Shown here one piece after another: positions 8,122 through 16,567 of a stretch of DNA of 64,000 nucleotides (within the stretch, counting starts at the first letter, position 1; the number at the start of each line of letters is the position of its first letter). Source of the stretch: Lentzea nigeriaca (GTDB lineage: Bacteria; Actinomycetota; Actinomycetes; Mycobacteriales; Pseudonocardiaceae); assembly GCF_016907955.1 (NCBI RefSeq), contig NZ_JAFBCX010000015.1:1-64000 (forward strand), read 5' to 3'. The notes below the pieces were generated by a model, which was not told where the DNA came from, did no database searches, and saw nothing but the letters and a program-made list of their open reading frames with translations. Made by a program: the position numbers and the translations under genes.

Positions 8122-8957
8122 CGCTCCTCCAACGCGCGCAGGCCCTTGGCGAGCACCCGGCCGCGCAACGCCGTGTCCAGGGACGGATCCGCGAGCACGT
8201 CACGCACGAACTGGCCGCGCACGGTTCGCTCAGCGGCCACGGAATCGAAGTCCAGCAAAGGAAACGCCTCGGTGTGTTCCGCCAGCAGCCCGAGCGACTT
8301 CGACGCCGACACGTCGAACACCTCGCGCGACACCGTTCCGTCCTCGTGCACGGTGCACAGAACGGCTCCGCGCTCGCCGGTTTCGCCCGGTGTCAACGGA
8401 TCCGGGTTGCCGGGGAACGTGTACCGCGCGGCGTGCTCCGGCGTGTGCACATGGCCCAGGAAGGCGTGGTCCAGTCCCGTGATCGCGACGTCGTCCGGCG
8501 TGGATCCGTGGCACAGCGCCAGGTTCACGCCGGACCGGTTCACCGCGAAACCGTCCAGGAAGTCGCGCGCGGGACCAGGTCCCACGTGCGCGGCGCCCCA
8601 CAGCGTGACGCCGTCGGCGAGCTCCACGGGCGTCAGGTTCTCCGAGGAGAACACGTGCACGTTCGGCGTCCAGTCCACCTGCTGGTAGACCGACTGCGCT
8701 CCGTACCAGTCGTCGTTGCCCGGCGCCAGGAACACCGGCACCGAGCAGTCGAACGACGAGCGCAGGAACGAGGCCGTGGAGGGGGAGCAACGATCGTGCT
8801 CGTACAGGTCGCCGGCGCAGAGCATCGCGTCGACGCGCGATTCCTCCGCGAGATCGACGATGCGGCCCAGAGTTTCGCGCAACGCCCGGCGTCGCGCGGG
8901 ACCCGCGTTGGCGAAGCGGGTATCCAGGTGCAGGTCCGCGAACAGCAGCAGTTTCAC
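8118..8957 (-). CDS. Mre11/SbcD-like metallophosphoesterase
   Basis: 279 residues starting at GTG 8957 (VKLLLFADLHLD). All calcineurin-type metal motifs are visible in order: D-x-H in FADLHLD, GD in LCAGDLYEH, GN(D/H)D as APGNDDWYG, H in LALCHGS, and G-H-x-H as FLGHVHTPEH. The family hydrolyses phosphodiesters; in SbcD/Mre11 it is the nuclease partner of an SMC-like ATPase. It is the third gene of a coupled operon and overlaps both neighbours by 4 bases (GTGA upstream, ATGA downstream). The Asn-Asp-Asp replacing Asn-His-Asp is a notable change in the nuclease motif. Confidence 0.9.
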   Translation of the reverse strand: MKLLLFADLHLDTRFANAGPARRRALRETLGRIVDLAEESRVDAMLCAGDLYEHDRCSPSTASFLRSSFDCSVPVFLAPGNDDWYGAQSVYQQVDWTPNVHVFSSENLTPVELADGVTLWGAAHVGPGPARDFLDGFAVNRSGVNLALCHGSTPDDVAITGLDHAFLGHVHTPEHAARYTFPGNPDPLTPGETGERGAVLCTVHEDGTVSREVFDVSASKSLGLLAEHTEAFPLLDFDSVAAERTVRGQFVRDVLADPSLDTALRGRVLAKGLRALEER

Positions 8958-9352
8958 GGGAGCCCTCGGGTGAGGTCGATGGTGCCGGACAGGGTCAGGG
9001 TCGGCTGAAGCGCTTCGACGACGGACGTGGTGTCCGTGTGCCAGCCGCGCAGTTCCGCGACGGTCGGGGTCAGTTCGTAGCCGTGGTGCCGGATCGCGCG
9101 GCTCAGCGCGTGCCATAGCTGCGAGGCGTCGTGCGCCACGTCCGCGTCCACATGGGACGGGAGATTGATCAGCAACGCGTGCACGGGCTGGTCGGTGTTC
9201 TCGGCACCGCAGGCGCGGGCGACCGACCGTTCCACCGCCGTGCGCAACAGCTCGGCGCAGCACCGGATCCGCACGCCGTCGAGCTGCTCCGGGCGCGCCA
9301 GCAGGTTGCCCACGCAGATCAGGCGGTCCTGGACGTCGGAAGGGAGACTCAT
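8954..9352 (-). CDS. small unknown protein within the SMC/Mre11-like operon
   Basis: 132 residues starting MSLPSDVQDRLICVGNLLARPEQL. No recognised domain. It is predicted alpha/beta with helices containing paired Cys (IRCCAELLRTAVE) and a C-terminal segment SVVEALQPTLTLSGTIDLTRG. Its ATG overlaps the stop of the upstream 800-aa ATPase and its stop overlaps the phosphoesterase start, so the stoichiometry is probably linked. By context it is a complex subunit or adaptor; that is inference. Confidence 0.82.
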   Translation of the reverse strand: MSLPSDVQDRLICVGNLLARPEQLDGVRIRCCAELLRTAVERSVARACGAENTDQPVHALLINLPSHVDADVAHDASQLWHALSRAIRHHGYELTPTVAELRGWHTDTTSVVEALQPTLTLSGTIDLTRGLP

Positions 9353-11751
9353 CGCTGCAACCACCCCGCGAGCAGTTCGGTGTCGCGGATCAGCACGTCC
9401 AGATCGCCGCCGTCGCCACCGACACGGCACGCCTGCAGCAGGTCCACCGCCCACGAGCCGACGACGTCCTCCAGATGCCGCAACAGCTTTCCCTGCTCGG
9501 CGAGGTCGTCGAGCACGGCCAGCGCGATCTTCTGCCTGGTCGTCAACGCGCACTCCAGTACGCGTTCGACCTCGGCGTGCGGCATGCCGCGCCCGAGCCG
9601 TTCGCGCCGGAACCGGGCGTGCGAAGCGGCTTCCAGCGCGGCCCGGCAGCACGACGCCACGAGCTCGGCCCTCAACGCCTCCGGCAGGTCTTCGTCACCA
9701 CGCATCGCACGCGCGTCGTTCAGGCACCGGCCGACGGGATCGTCGGACATGCGCACCTGCACGACGGATTCCTCGCCGCGGCACACCTCCCAGACGGTCG
9801 CCGGGAGCCTGAGCCGCCGCAGCGCCTCCACCAGCCGTTCGTCGTGCGTGAAGACGACGACCTGACGGGTCAGCCCGACGTCGGCGAGAACCTGGGCCAA
9901 TCCGTCCACTTTGGACGGATCCATCGCCTGCACCGGGTCGTCGATCACCACGAACCGGAACGGGCTCTCGTCCACCATCGCGCGCGGCAGGAACAACGCG
10001 AGCCCCAGCGAGTGCAGCTCACCCTGGCTCATCACCGCCAGCGCCGAGTTCGAGACGCCGTCGACCGACACGTCCAGCTCGACGTTGCGCGTGCCGCCGA
10101 GCCGCACCGCGCCCAGGTCGACGTTGCTCTGCTGCCGCAGTCGTTGCCAGATCCGTTGCGACTCCTTGGCGAACGGCGCGATGCGCTCGGCCCGCAGCGT
10201 CGCCGCGGTCTTGCGGATCCAGTTCTCGGCCTCGGTCACGTCGGCGAGCACCTCGGCGTCCGCAAGCGCTTGCTGCGCCTGGGAGTGCCATTCGAACAAC
10301 GCGATCGCCATCGGCCGCCACACGAGGTCGCGCCGGTCGATCTGCTCGCGTGCCACCGACTTCACCGTCTCGATCGTCGCCACGAGCTCGGCGTAGCGGT
10401 CGAAGAGCTCGCGCCGCAGCCGCACCGGGTCGTCGATCGAGACGCAGTCGTACCACGCCTGCCAGGCCTGCAGCGCGGAGGTCGTGTCGAGCATGTCCTG
10501 CGCTTCCAGCAGCACGTCCGGCGCCGGCTGGCACAACGCCCGCGCGGCCGCGACCGCCACGTCGAGCCGGTCCGCGGCGTCGTGCAGCTCCGCGGCGGCC
10601 TTGGCGAGGTGCTCGGCGCGTTCCTTGGCCTTGGCGAGCCACAGCCCGTCGAGCCTGCCGAGGTCGCACACCGGGCACGCCTGGTTGCCGCCGGACTCCT
10701 GCAGCTGGATGGCGAGCCGCAGGATCTCGCTGCACCGCAACGAGTCCTGCGCGTTGTCCGTCGCCACCATGGTCACCGCGCCGAGCGCCAGGTCCAGGGT
10801 CTCGCGGCACCGGTCGATCTCGTCGTCGGGCGGCGGCGCCAGGTCCACGATCTGGTGCAGCAGGCTGGTCCCGCCGGCGACGTCCGCGCCCAGCGCCAGG
10901 TCCGCGATCGCGTCGAGGTCGGGGGAGTCGCTGCCGAGCAGCTCGGCGGCACGGCGGGCGCGTTCGTCAGGGGACGCCGCCAGCTCCGCGCGCACACGTT
11001 CCCGCCGGTCGTAGGGACGGGCGACGATCTCGGCGAGGCGTTTGCGGTGCTCGGCGAGAGACTGCTGTGCCTCGGTTATGGCTTCCAACCCCAGTAGACG
11101 GTGCAACGCCTCGTAGAGGTCCTCAGGCTGTGCGTCGAGGACGGTCCCCAGCTCGCTGTAGGGCAGGAACGGCCGGTAGGTCTCCAGCGCGTCGTGCCAT
11201 CTCCGGCCGTCGAACGGCTCGTCGTCCTGCGTCCACTCGCCCTGAGCCAGGTCCTCGTCGGCCGCCCAGCGTCTTCGGATCGTCGTCCGGTCCGCTTGCC
11301 CGGCTTGGACGAGCTCCAGTTCGACGGCGGTGTCGTTCTGGTGCAGGTTGCGCCAGCCCTGCCGCCACACGTCGTGCCGTGCACGGGTCCAGCGGGCGTT
11401 GTAGCCGGTCAGCGCCAGTTCCGCGGCCTCGGCGAAGCTCGACTTGCCAGAGCCGTTGCGTCCGGTGACGACCGTCAGACCCGGTCCCGGCGCCAGCGGC
11501 AGGCGTGCCTGGGGACCGATGCCGCGGAAGCCGCGCACCCGGATCTCGGACACGAAGATCCCCTGGCCGGGCCCGTCCGTCTGCTCCTTCGGCGCCTCCT
11601 CCTCGGCGGGCACGCCGGTGAGCGCGCGGTCCAATGCCGCTTCCCCGCGGCACGCCGCGATCACCAGTTCCGCCGCACGTGGGGTGAGATCGTCTTTGGC
11701 CAGTCGCCCGGCCATCAGTTCGAGTAACCCGGCTTCACCCGCCACGGTCAC
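9349..11751 (-). CDS. Rad50/SMC-like ABC ATPase with CPVC hook motif
   Basis: About 800 residues. Residues 1-55 form a helical leader preceding the ATPase. Walker A GRNGSGKSS is at about 97-105, a Rad50-type Cys-Pro-Val-Cys (Cys359, Cys362) sits mid-coiled-coil, the signature SQGELHSLG is near 575-583, Walker B FVVIDDP starts at about 600, and an H-loop FTHDE follows. A further approximately 120-residue helical C-terminal region is outside the core. GTG 11751 is chosen because GGAGGA lies just upstream; GTG 11745 is equally possible. First gene of the coupled operon; a 119-base spacer upstream should hold its promoter. Confidence 0.88.
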   Translation of the reverse strand: MTVAGEAGLLELMAGRLAKDDLTPRAAELVIAACRGEAALDRALTGVPAEEEAPKEQTDGPGQGIFVSEIRVRGFRGIGPQARLPLAPGPGLTVVTGRNGSGKSSFAEAAELALTGYNARWTRARHDVWRQGWRNLHQNDTAVELELVQAGQADRTTIRRRWAADEDLAQGEWTQDDEPFDGRRWHDALETYRPFLPYSELGTVLDAQPEDLYEALHRLLGLEAITEAQQSLAEHRKRLAEIVARPYDRRERVRAELAASPDERARRAAELLGSDSPDLDAIADLALGADVAGGTSLLHQIVDLAPPPDDEIDRCRETLDLALGAVTMVATDNAQDSLRCSEILRLAIQLQESGGNQACPVCDLGRLDGLWLAKAKERAEHLAKAAAELHDAADRLDVAVAAARALCQPAPDVLLEAQDMLDTTSALQAWQAWYDCVSIDDPVRLRRELFDRYAELVATIETVKSVAREQIDRRDLVWRPMAIALFEWHSQAQQALADAEVLADVTEAENWIRKTAATLRAERIAPFAKESQRIWQRLRQQSNVDLGAVRLGGTRNVELDVSVDGVSNSALAVMSQGELHSLGLALFLPRAMVDESPFRFVVIDDPVQAMDPSKVDGLAQVLADVGLTRQVVVFTHDERLVEALRRLRLPATVWEVCRGEESVVQVRMSDDPVGRCLNDARAMRGDEDLPEALRAELVASCCRAALEAASHARFRRERLGRGMPHAEVERVLECALTTRQKIALAVLDDLAEQGKLLRHLEDVVGSWAVDLLQACRVGGDGGDLDVLIRDTELLAGWLQR

Positions 11752-11870
11752 ATTTCCTCCAGCTGCCACCACTCGATAGGGCGGCAACTTAGGCACCAAA
11801 TGAGACCTACTGGTGAGTACTCACACGATCGGGTGGTGTTACATAGGGTGACTAAAGTAGTTCGGCCTCG

Positions 11871-12227
11871 TTATGGACCCCACACCTCGAGCGCCCGGAT
11901 CACGAAGTACGCGTCGGGCACGTAGGTGCCGTGTTTGGGGTACGTGGTGAACTCCGCCTCGGTGGAGCAGTTCTCCCGCTGATAGACGGTCGCGTCCCTG
12001 CTCAGGCGGTTGACGAAGGACTTGCCGACGACGTTCAGCGGGATGCACTCGCCGGGGTTCGCGGTCTCCAGGTCGAGGCGCTGGACGGCCCCCGTGTAGT
12101 CGGGCCCGGCCCACACGCAGAACTCGCCCTTGTCGCAGCTCTTGTCACTCTGCGCTACGGCGATCCCACTCGAGGCAACCGCTCCTGCGGTGATCACCAA
12201 TGCGGCGATGAGGCTCTTCGTCGACAT
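11871..12227 (-). CDS. secreted peptidase inhibitor-like protein (family I36)
   Basis: 118 residues. A signal peptide spans about residues 1-26 (MSTKSLIAALVITAGAVASS, cleavage near AVAQ-SD). The mature part has CDKGEFCVWAGPDYTG, the Streptomyces metalloproteinase inhibitor (SMPI/I36) and beta/gamma-crystallin-like start, and a total of four Cys that could form two disulfides. Members inhibit secreted metalloproteases or are of unknown extracellular function. It is monocistronic, with 119 bases upstream of neither neighbour's coding region shared. Confidence 0.85.
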   Translation of the reverse strand: MSTKSLIAALVITAGAVASSGIAVAQSDKSCDKGEFCVWAGPDYTGAVQRLDLETANPGECIPLNVVGKSFVNRLSRDATVYQRENCSTEAEFTTYPKHGTYVPDAYFVIRALEVWGP

Positions 12228-12268
12228 GTGGGCGCACCTCCGTCTGGATCAGTGTGCGTCCGTTTGGG

Positions 12269-13078
12269 TCAAACCGCCAGACGATCTTGGAGCGCTTTGG
12301 CGTCGCGCGGGGCGTAGGCCTTGGCATCGTTGTCGAAGTAGACGAACACGTCGTGGTGCCGGCGCCACTTTCGGATCTTGGTCGCCCACATGTCGAGGCC
12401 TTCGTCGGTGTAGCCGCTGACGTACAGCTCGTCGTGGCCGTGCAGCCGCACGTAGACGAAGTCGCTCGTGACCTCTTCGATCAACGGGTACTTGCCGGCC
12501 GCGTCGGCGATGACCAGTGCGATGTCGTGGCGTTTGAGCAGGTCGCAGAACTCAGGTGTCGTGAAGCTGTCGTGGCGGATCTCGAGCGCGTGCCGCATCG
12601 GGCGTTCGGCGTCCGTCGTGGTGTGGGCCGGATCGACGCGGTGGTCGTGGCGTTTCGCGATCTCGGCGGCTTCGGTGGTGGTGCGGGGGAGGCCCTCGAA
12701 GAAGCGGGTCAGCAGGTCGGCGTCGAACTGCAGCGTGGGAGGGAGCTGCCAGAGGATCGGGCCGAGCTTCGGGCCCAGCGCGAGGACGCCGGACGCGAGG
12801 TAGTTTGCGAGGAGCTCCTTGCCGTCCTTGAGGCGCTTCATGTGCGTGATGAACCGGCTGCCCTTCACCGCGAACACGAAGTCGTCCGGGGTCTCGGCGG
12901 CCCACTTCTGGTAGCTCGACGGGCGTTGCAGCGAGTAGAAGGAGCCGTTGATCTCCACGGAGTTGAGCTGCTCGCTCAGGTAGGCCAGCTCGCGCTTCTG
13001 CGTGACGCCCTTGGGGTAGAACGTGCCGCGCCAAGGTGGGTACACCCACCCCGAAGTACCGATCCTGACCTCGCCCAT
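12269..13078 (-). CDS. DUF72 family protein, paralogue 1
   Basis: 269 residues starting MGEVRIGTSGWVYPPWRGTF, the hallmark DUF72 N-terminus. Later motifs NSVEINGSFYSLQRPSSYQ, FVFAVKGSRFITHMKRL and YVRLHGHDELYVSGY match the TIM-barrel-like family, whose function is unknown (a nuclease or sugar-related role has been suggested). Start ATG 13078 lies only 17 bases from the divergent acetyltransferase start, so promoters overlap coding ends. A second copy lies at 15491-16210. Confidence 0.9.
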   Translation of the reverse strand: MGEVRIGTSGWVYPPWRGTFYPKGVTQKRELAYLSEQLNSVEINGSFYSLQRPSSYQKWAAETPDDFVFAVKGSRFITHMKRLKDGKELLANYLASGVLALGPKLGPILWQLPPTLQFDADLLTRFFEGLPRTTTEAAEIAKRHDHRVDPAHTTTDAERPMRHALEIRHDSFTTPEFCDLLKRHDIALVIADAAGKYPLIEEVTSDFVYVRLHGHDELYVSGYTDEGLDMWATKIRKWRRHHDVFVYFDNDAKAYAPRDAKALQDRLAV

Positions 13079-13095
13079 GTGGTTATCGTGGCACG

Positions 13096-13827
13096 GTGGA
13101 GGCTTACCTACAGCGCATCGGCGCATCGCGGGACTCGTCGTTGGCGGAGCTGCACGAACGGCACCTGCTGAGCGTCCCGTTCGAGAACCTCGACACCCAC
13201 ATGGACACGAGGATCGTGCTGAAGATCCCGTGGCTGTACGACAAGATCGTGGTGCGGCGGAGGGGCGGGTTCTGCTACGAGCTCAACGGGTTGTTCGCGG
13301 AGTTGTTGCGGCACTTGGGGTACGACGTCCAGCTGCTGGCGGCGCGGGTGTTCAACGGCGAGGCGTTCGGTCCCCTGTTCGACCACCTGGCGCTGCTGGT
13401 CGACGACGCGTGGCTGGTGGACGTCGGGTTCGGGGCCTTCACGCTGCACCCGCTGTCGTGGACGTCGAGGGAGGACCAGGAGGACCCGTTCGGCGTGTTC
13501 CGGCTGGTGGATGCCGGCGACGACGTGGACGTGCTGATGGACGGTCAGCCCACTTACCGGCTGGAACGGCGGCCGCGCTCGCTGGCCGAGTTCGTGCCGA
13601 CCTGCTGGTGGCAGCAGACCGCGCCCGAGTCGGGCTTCCGCAAGGGGCCACGGGCGACGCTGGCGCGCCTGGACGGGCGAATCACGGTGACGAACGAGAA
13701 GGTCGTGATCACGAAAGACGGCCACAAGACCTCGACTCCGGTCGAGGATCCTGCGGCCGCGTTTCTTCAGTACTTCGGCATTCACTTCCGGCAGAGCAAC
13801 GCGTCCGGTGTCCTGCGCCAGTTGTAG
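13096..13827 (+). CDS. arylamine N-acetyltransferase
   Basis: 243 residues with the full NAT catalytic triad: Cys60 in RGGFCYELN, His97 in FDHLALL and Asp109 in LVDVGFG. The N-terminal LLSVPFENLD and the tail motif are standard. The enzyme transfers acetyl or another acyl group from CoA to arylamines or hydrazines, and homologues also act in polyketide amide closure. It starts with GTG at 13096 and is probably leaderless or nearly so given the 17-base divergent spacer. It runs 46 bases into the convergent GH5 gene. Confidence 0.93.
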   Translation: MEAYLQRIGASRDSSLAELHERHLLSVPFENLDTHMDTRIVLKIPWLYDKIVVRRRGGFCYELNGLFAELLRHLGYDVQLLAARVFNGEAFGPLFDHLALLVDDAWLVDVGFGAFTLHPLSWTSREDQEDPFGVFRLVDAGDDVDVLMDGQPTYRLERRPRSLAEFVPTCWWQQTAPESGFRKGPRATLARLDGRITVTNEKVVITKDGHKTSTPVEDPAAAFLQYFGIHFRQSNASGVLRQL

Positions 13828-15494
13828 GCGACACCGGCGATGTGCTCGTCCTGCGCGCACTGGCCCTTGTAGTGCCCGTTGGCCCAGTCGCCGCCCTGGT
13901 CCGGCAGGTTGTCGCCGCGGTCGAACCACAGCACCCGTGAGTTGCTTCCGGTGGCGATCGGTGCGCAGATCAGCGTGAAGCTCACGTACCCGACGGCCGC
14001 GTTTCCTTGCGGACATTGGAGTTTCGTGTAGCCGACGGCCCAGTCGTCGGTCACGTGCTGCTCGTTGGTGACCCTGGTCGTATTGCTCCACTGTGGACCG
14101 CTGACGCACAGGCCGCGGTTGCCGGTGTGGCTGACGCCGACGAGCTTTTCGTTCTGCGGACAGGATTCCTTGAGGAGCATGTTCCACCGGGTCTCGCGCG
14201 GGATCTGTCCGGTTCGTTGCGGGGCATTGACGAGACGGTTCCAGGCCGGCGCGCGCCAGTCGTCGCCGTCGTTGACACCCATGCGGTTTCCGTCGGCGTC
14301 CCAGTGCAACAGTGCCCAGCCGTTGCCACGACGGTTGTCGTGGAACCCGACCAACGGCCAGTACGCGAAGTCCGCGTCCGCCGCGATCAGGTGGTTCACG
14401 AACCGCTCGAACCAGTCGCGCGCCTTGGGGTTGCTCTCCTCACGGCCGCCGACGCCGAACTCGCTGATCCACAACGGCGCGGTGAAGTGCTTCTGCGCCT
14501 CGGTGACGTAGAACGCCTGGCGCTGCAGGACATCCGTCAGCTCCTGCGGCGACAGGTCCTGGTAGCGCGGGTCGCTCGTCTCGCCGGTTCCCGTCGCGCC
14601 GCTGTGGTTCGGCCCGGTGTAGCCGTAGAAGTGGGCGGAGTAGACGAGCTTGTCGGGGTTCGCGAGCGTGTGGCTGAGGTATCGCACGGGCTCCAGCGTC
14701 GGCCGTCCGTGCGCGAAGCCGTCGACGGGGATGCCGGTCCAGTTGATGCCTTCCACGATGACCAGCAGATCGGGTGCCGTCTGCTGGATGCGGTCCGCGG
14801 CCTGCTGCGAGGCCTTGTGCCAGTCGTGGTCGTTGCCCCAGCCCCAGTTCGGGTCGTCCCAGATGTTGCGGCGCACCTCGTTGTAGAGGTCCGCGCCGAC
14901 GACGCGTTTGTTGGCCTTGTAGCGGCCGGCCATGAACGCCCAGTCGTTGATCCACTGATCCGTGCTCTGGCTGGTGTTCCACCGCTCGTTGCCGTCGACG
15001 CCGCAACACCACCTCGACGTGGTGGTGTGGTTGTTGAGGATGACGGCGAGGTTGTTGCGCGTCAGTTCTTCGATGACCGCGTCGTAGATCTCGAGCGGCC
15101 GTTTGCCGTTGAGCAGCGCGTCTTTCAGGCCGTTGACCGGGTTGGTGTCCTTGATCATCTGGTTGGAGAACGGCAGCCGGACGCTGTTGACGCCGATCTC
15201 CTTGAAGCCGCTGATGATCGTCGCCAAGGTCGTGCGGTCCAGCCCGAGAGGGACCTGGTCGGCCTTCTCGCCGGCGTGGTGGTTGGAGGGGTCGTTGATG
15301 TCGCCGGAACCGTTCCAGGTGCCGCTCGCACCGTGCCAGTTGCCGGACTTCAGCTTGAAGCGGTCGCCGTTGGCGTCGACGATCCACCGTCCGCGCGTGC
15401 TCAGCGGGCCGGTCCAGGACGCCGGTTCCGCCTGCGCGGGAGCTACGAGACTCGCGGCCAGGAGCAGGGTGGCCGAGACGCGAGCAATCTTCAC
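13782..15494 (-). CDS. secreted GH5-family glycoside hydrolase with C-terminal Cys repeats
   Basis: 570 residues. A signal peptide (LLLAASLVAPAQA-EP) is followed by a GH5-like TIM barrel with the acid/base Glu in DLYNEVRRN and the nucleophile Glu in LWISEFGVGG, so it should hydrolyse a beta-glucan or related polysaccharide outside the cell. The last about 135 residues are not part of GH5: three similar units begin ESCPQNEKLVGV, LQCPQGNAAVGY and GQCAQDEHIAGV and each ends in a second Cys. The GTG start at 15494 overlaps the stop of DUF72 copy 2 by 4 bases. Confidence 0.88.
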   Translation of the reverse strand: MKIARVSATLLLAASLVAPAQAEPASWTGPLSTRGRWIVDANGDRFKLKSGNWHGASGTWNGSGDINDPSNHHAGEKADQVPLGLDRTTLATIISGFKEIGVNSVRLPFSNQMIKDTNPVNGLKDALLNGKRPLEIYDAVIEELTRNNLAVILNNHTTTSRWCCGVDGNERWNTSQSTDQWINDWAFMAGRYKANKRVVGADLYNEVRRNIWDDPNWGWGNDHDWHKASQQAADRIQQTAPDLLVIVEGINWTGIPVDGFAHGRPTLEPVRYLSHTLANPDKLVYSAHFYGYTGPNHSGATGTGETSDPRYQDLSPQELTDVLQRQAFYVTEAQKHFTAPLWISEFGVGGREESNPKARDWFERFVNHLIAADADFAYWPLVGFHDNRRGNGWALLHWDADGNRMGVNDGDDWRAPAWNRLVNAPQRTGQIPRETRWNMLLKESCPQNEKLVGVSHTGNRGLCVSGPQWSNTTRVTNEQHVTDDWAVGYTKLQCPQGNAAVGYVSFTLICAPIATGSNSRVLWFDRGDNLPDQGGDWANGHYKGQCAQDEHIAGVAYNWRRTPDALLCRK

Positions 15495-16210
15495 GTATGT
15501 GACGCTAGCGGCACGCCGAGGCGTTGCGCCAGCTTTTGGGCGTTGCCCGGCGCGGCACCTTTCATGGTGTTGTCGAAGTAGACGAACGTGTCGCGGTCCC
15601 AGTCGCGGATCTTGCTCGCCCACTCGTCCAGCTGTTCGTCGCTGTAGGAGCTGATGTACAGCTCGTCGTGGCCGTGCAGGCGGATGTAGGCGAAGTCGGC
15701 GGTGACGGCCTCGATACACGGGAACGTCGGCGCGTCGGACACGACGTGGGCGACGTTGTGCTGCTGCAGAAGATCGAAGTAGGCGTCGGTGCGGAACGAC
15801 TCGTGGCGCGGCTCGAAGGCGTGCCTGCCCGGCGGGAGGGCGGCGAGGAAGTCCTTCAGGACCGCGGGATCGAAGCGCAGGGTGGACGGCAGCTGCCAGA
15901 GGATCGGGCCCTGCTTGGTGCCGAGCGCGAGCGAGGACGTGAAGTTCTGCAGTGCGTCCTCGATGTGGCGCAGGCGTTTGTGGTGCGTGATCAGTCGCGA
16001 GCCCTTGACGGCGAACAGGAAGTCGTCCGGGGTCTCGGCCGCCCACTTCTGGTAGCTCGACGGTGGCTGGAGCCGGTAGAACGAGCCGTTGATCTCGATC
16101 GTGCCGAAGTGCCTGGCCAGGTGGCTGAGCCAGCGCCGTTGCGGGATGCCGCGGTAGAAGCCGTCGCGCCATTCCGGGTAGCGCCAGCCCGACGTGCCGA
16201 CCCTGATCAC
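15491..16210 (-). CDS. DUF72 family protein, paralogue 2
   Basis: 239 residues from GTG 16210 (VIRVGTSGWRYPEWRDGFY). It shares IEINGSFYRLQPPSSYQKW, KGSRLITHHKRL and YIRLHGHDELYISSYSDEQ with paralogue 1 but lacks an approximately 25-residue insert found there. Its stop is coupled to the GH5 start. Upstream is a short region shared with the divergent toxin-antitoxin promoter. Function of the family is unknown. Confidence 0.9.
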   Translation of the reverse strand: MIRVGTSGWRYPEWRDGFYRGIPQRRWLSHLARHFGTIEINGSFYRLQPPSSYQKWAAETPDDFLFAVKGSRLITHHKRLRHIEDALQNFTSSLALGTKQGPILWQLPSTLRFDPAVLKDFLAALPPGRHAFEPRHESFRTDAYFDLLQQHNVAHVVSDAPTFPCIEAVTADFAYIRLHGHDELYISSYSDEQLDEWASKIRDWDRDTFVYFDNTMKGAAPGNAQKLAQRLGVPLASHT

Positions 16211-16236
16211 GCGTTCCGGATATCCAGGCCGGGCTG

Positions 16237-16276
16237 TAGCTACTCTGTAGCACTTTTGTGCTATTTGAGCTACAGT
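16237..16276. promoter_or_regulatory. toxin-antitoxin promoter/operator with nested inverted repeats
   Basis: AGCAC TTTT GTGCT forms a perfect 5-bp inverted repeat at 16249-16262, nested inside TGTAGC...GCTACA half-sites. It ends seven bases before the antitoxin ATG. Autoregulation by the antitoxin-toxin complex at such sites is the rule for Phd/VapC-type modules. Confidence 0.65.
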
Positions 16277-16282
16277 TGGGTC

Positions 16283-16567
16283 ATGCAGCTCAAAGCCATC
16301 GGACAGCGTGAGCTCCGCAACGACAACGCGGAGATCATGCGACGGGTCGAGGCGGGTGAGGGCTTCGTCGTCACCCGGAACAACAAGCCGGTCGCGCAAC
16401 TCCTGCCGTATCGGGAGGAAGTCGTGTCCCGGCCACCGCTGGGTGATGTCCAGGTGCTGTTCGGAACTCTGCCGTCGGTCGACCTCGACCGCTGGGAGGC
16501 CGACCGGAAAGCGGCCGACGAGGTCTTCGGTGAGGACGACCCGATGGAAGACCCGTGGCAGACCTGA
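16283..16567 (+). CDS. type II antitoxin, Phd/YefM family
   Basis: 94 residues starting MQLKAIGQRELRNDNAEIMR, then RVEAGEGFVVTRNNKPVAQLLP, the standard Phd/YefM DNA-binding half, followed by an acidic C-terminus (DEVFGEDDPMEDPW) that would wrap the toxin. It binds and neutralises the downstream PIN toxin and represses the operon. The toxin GTG start lies 13 bases inside its 3' end. Confidence 0.9.
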   Translation: MQLKAIGQRELRNDNAEIMRRVEAGEGFVVTRNNKPVAQLLPYREEVVSRPPLGDVQVLFGTLPSVDLDRWEADRKAADEVFGEDDPMEDPWQT

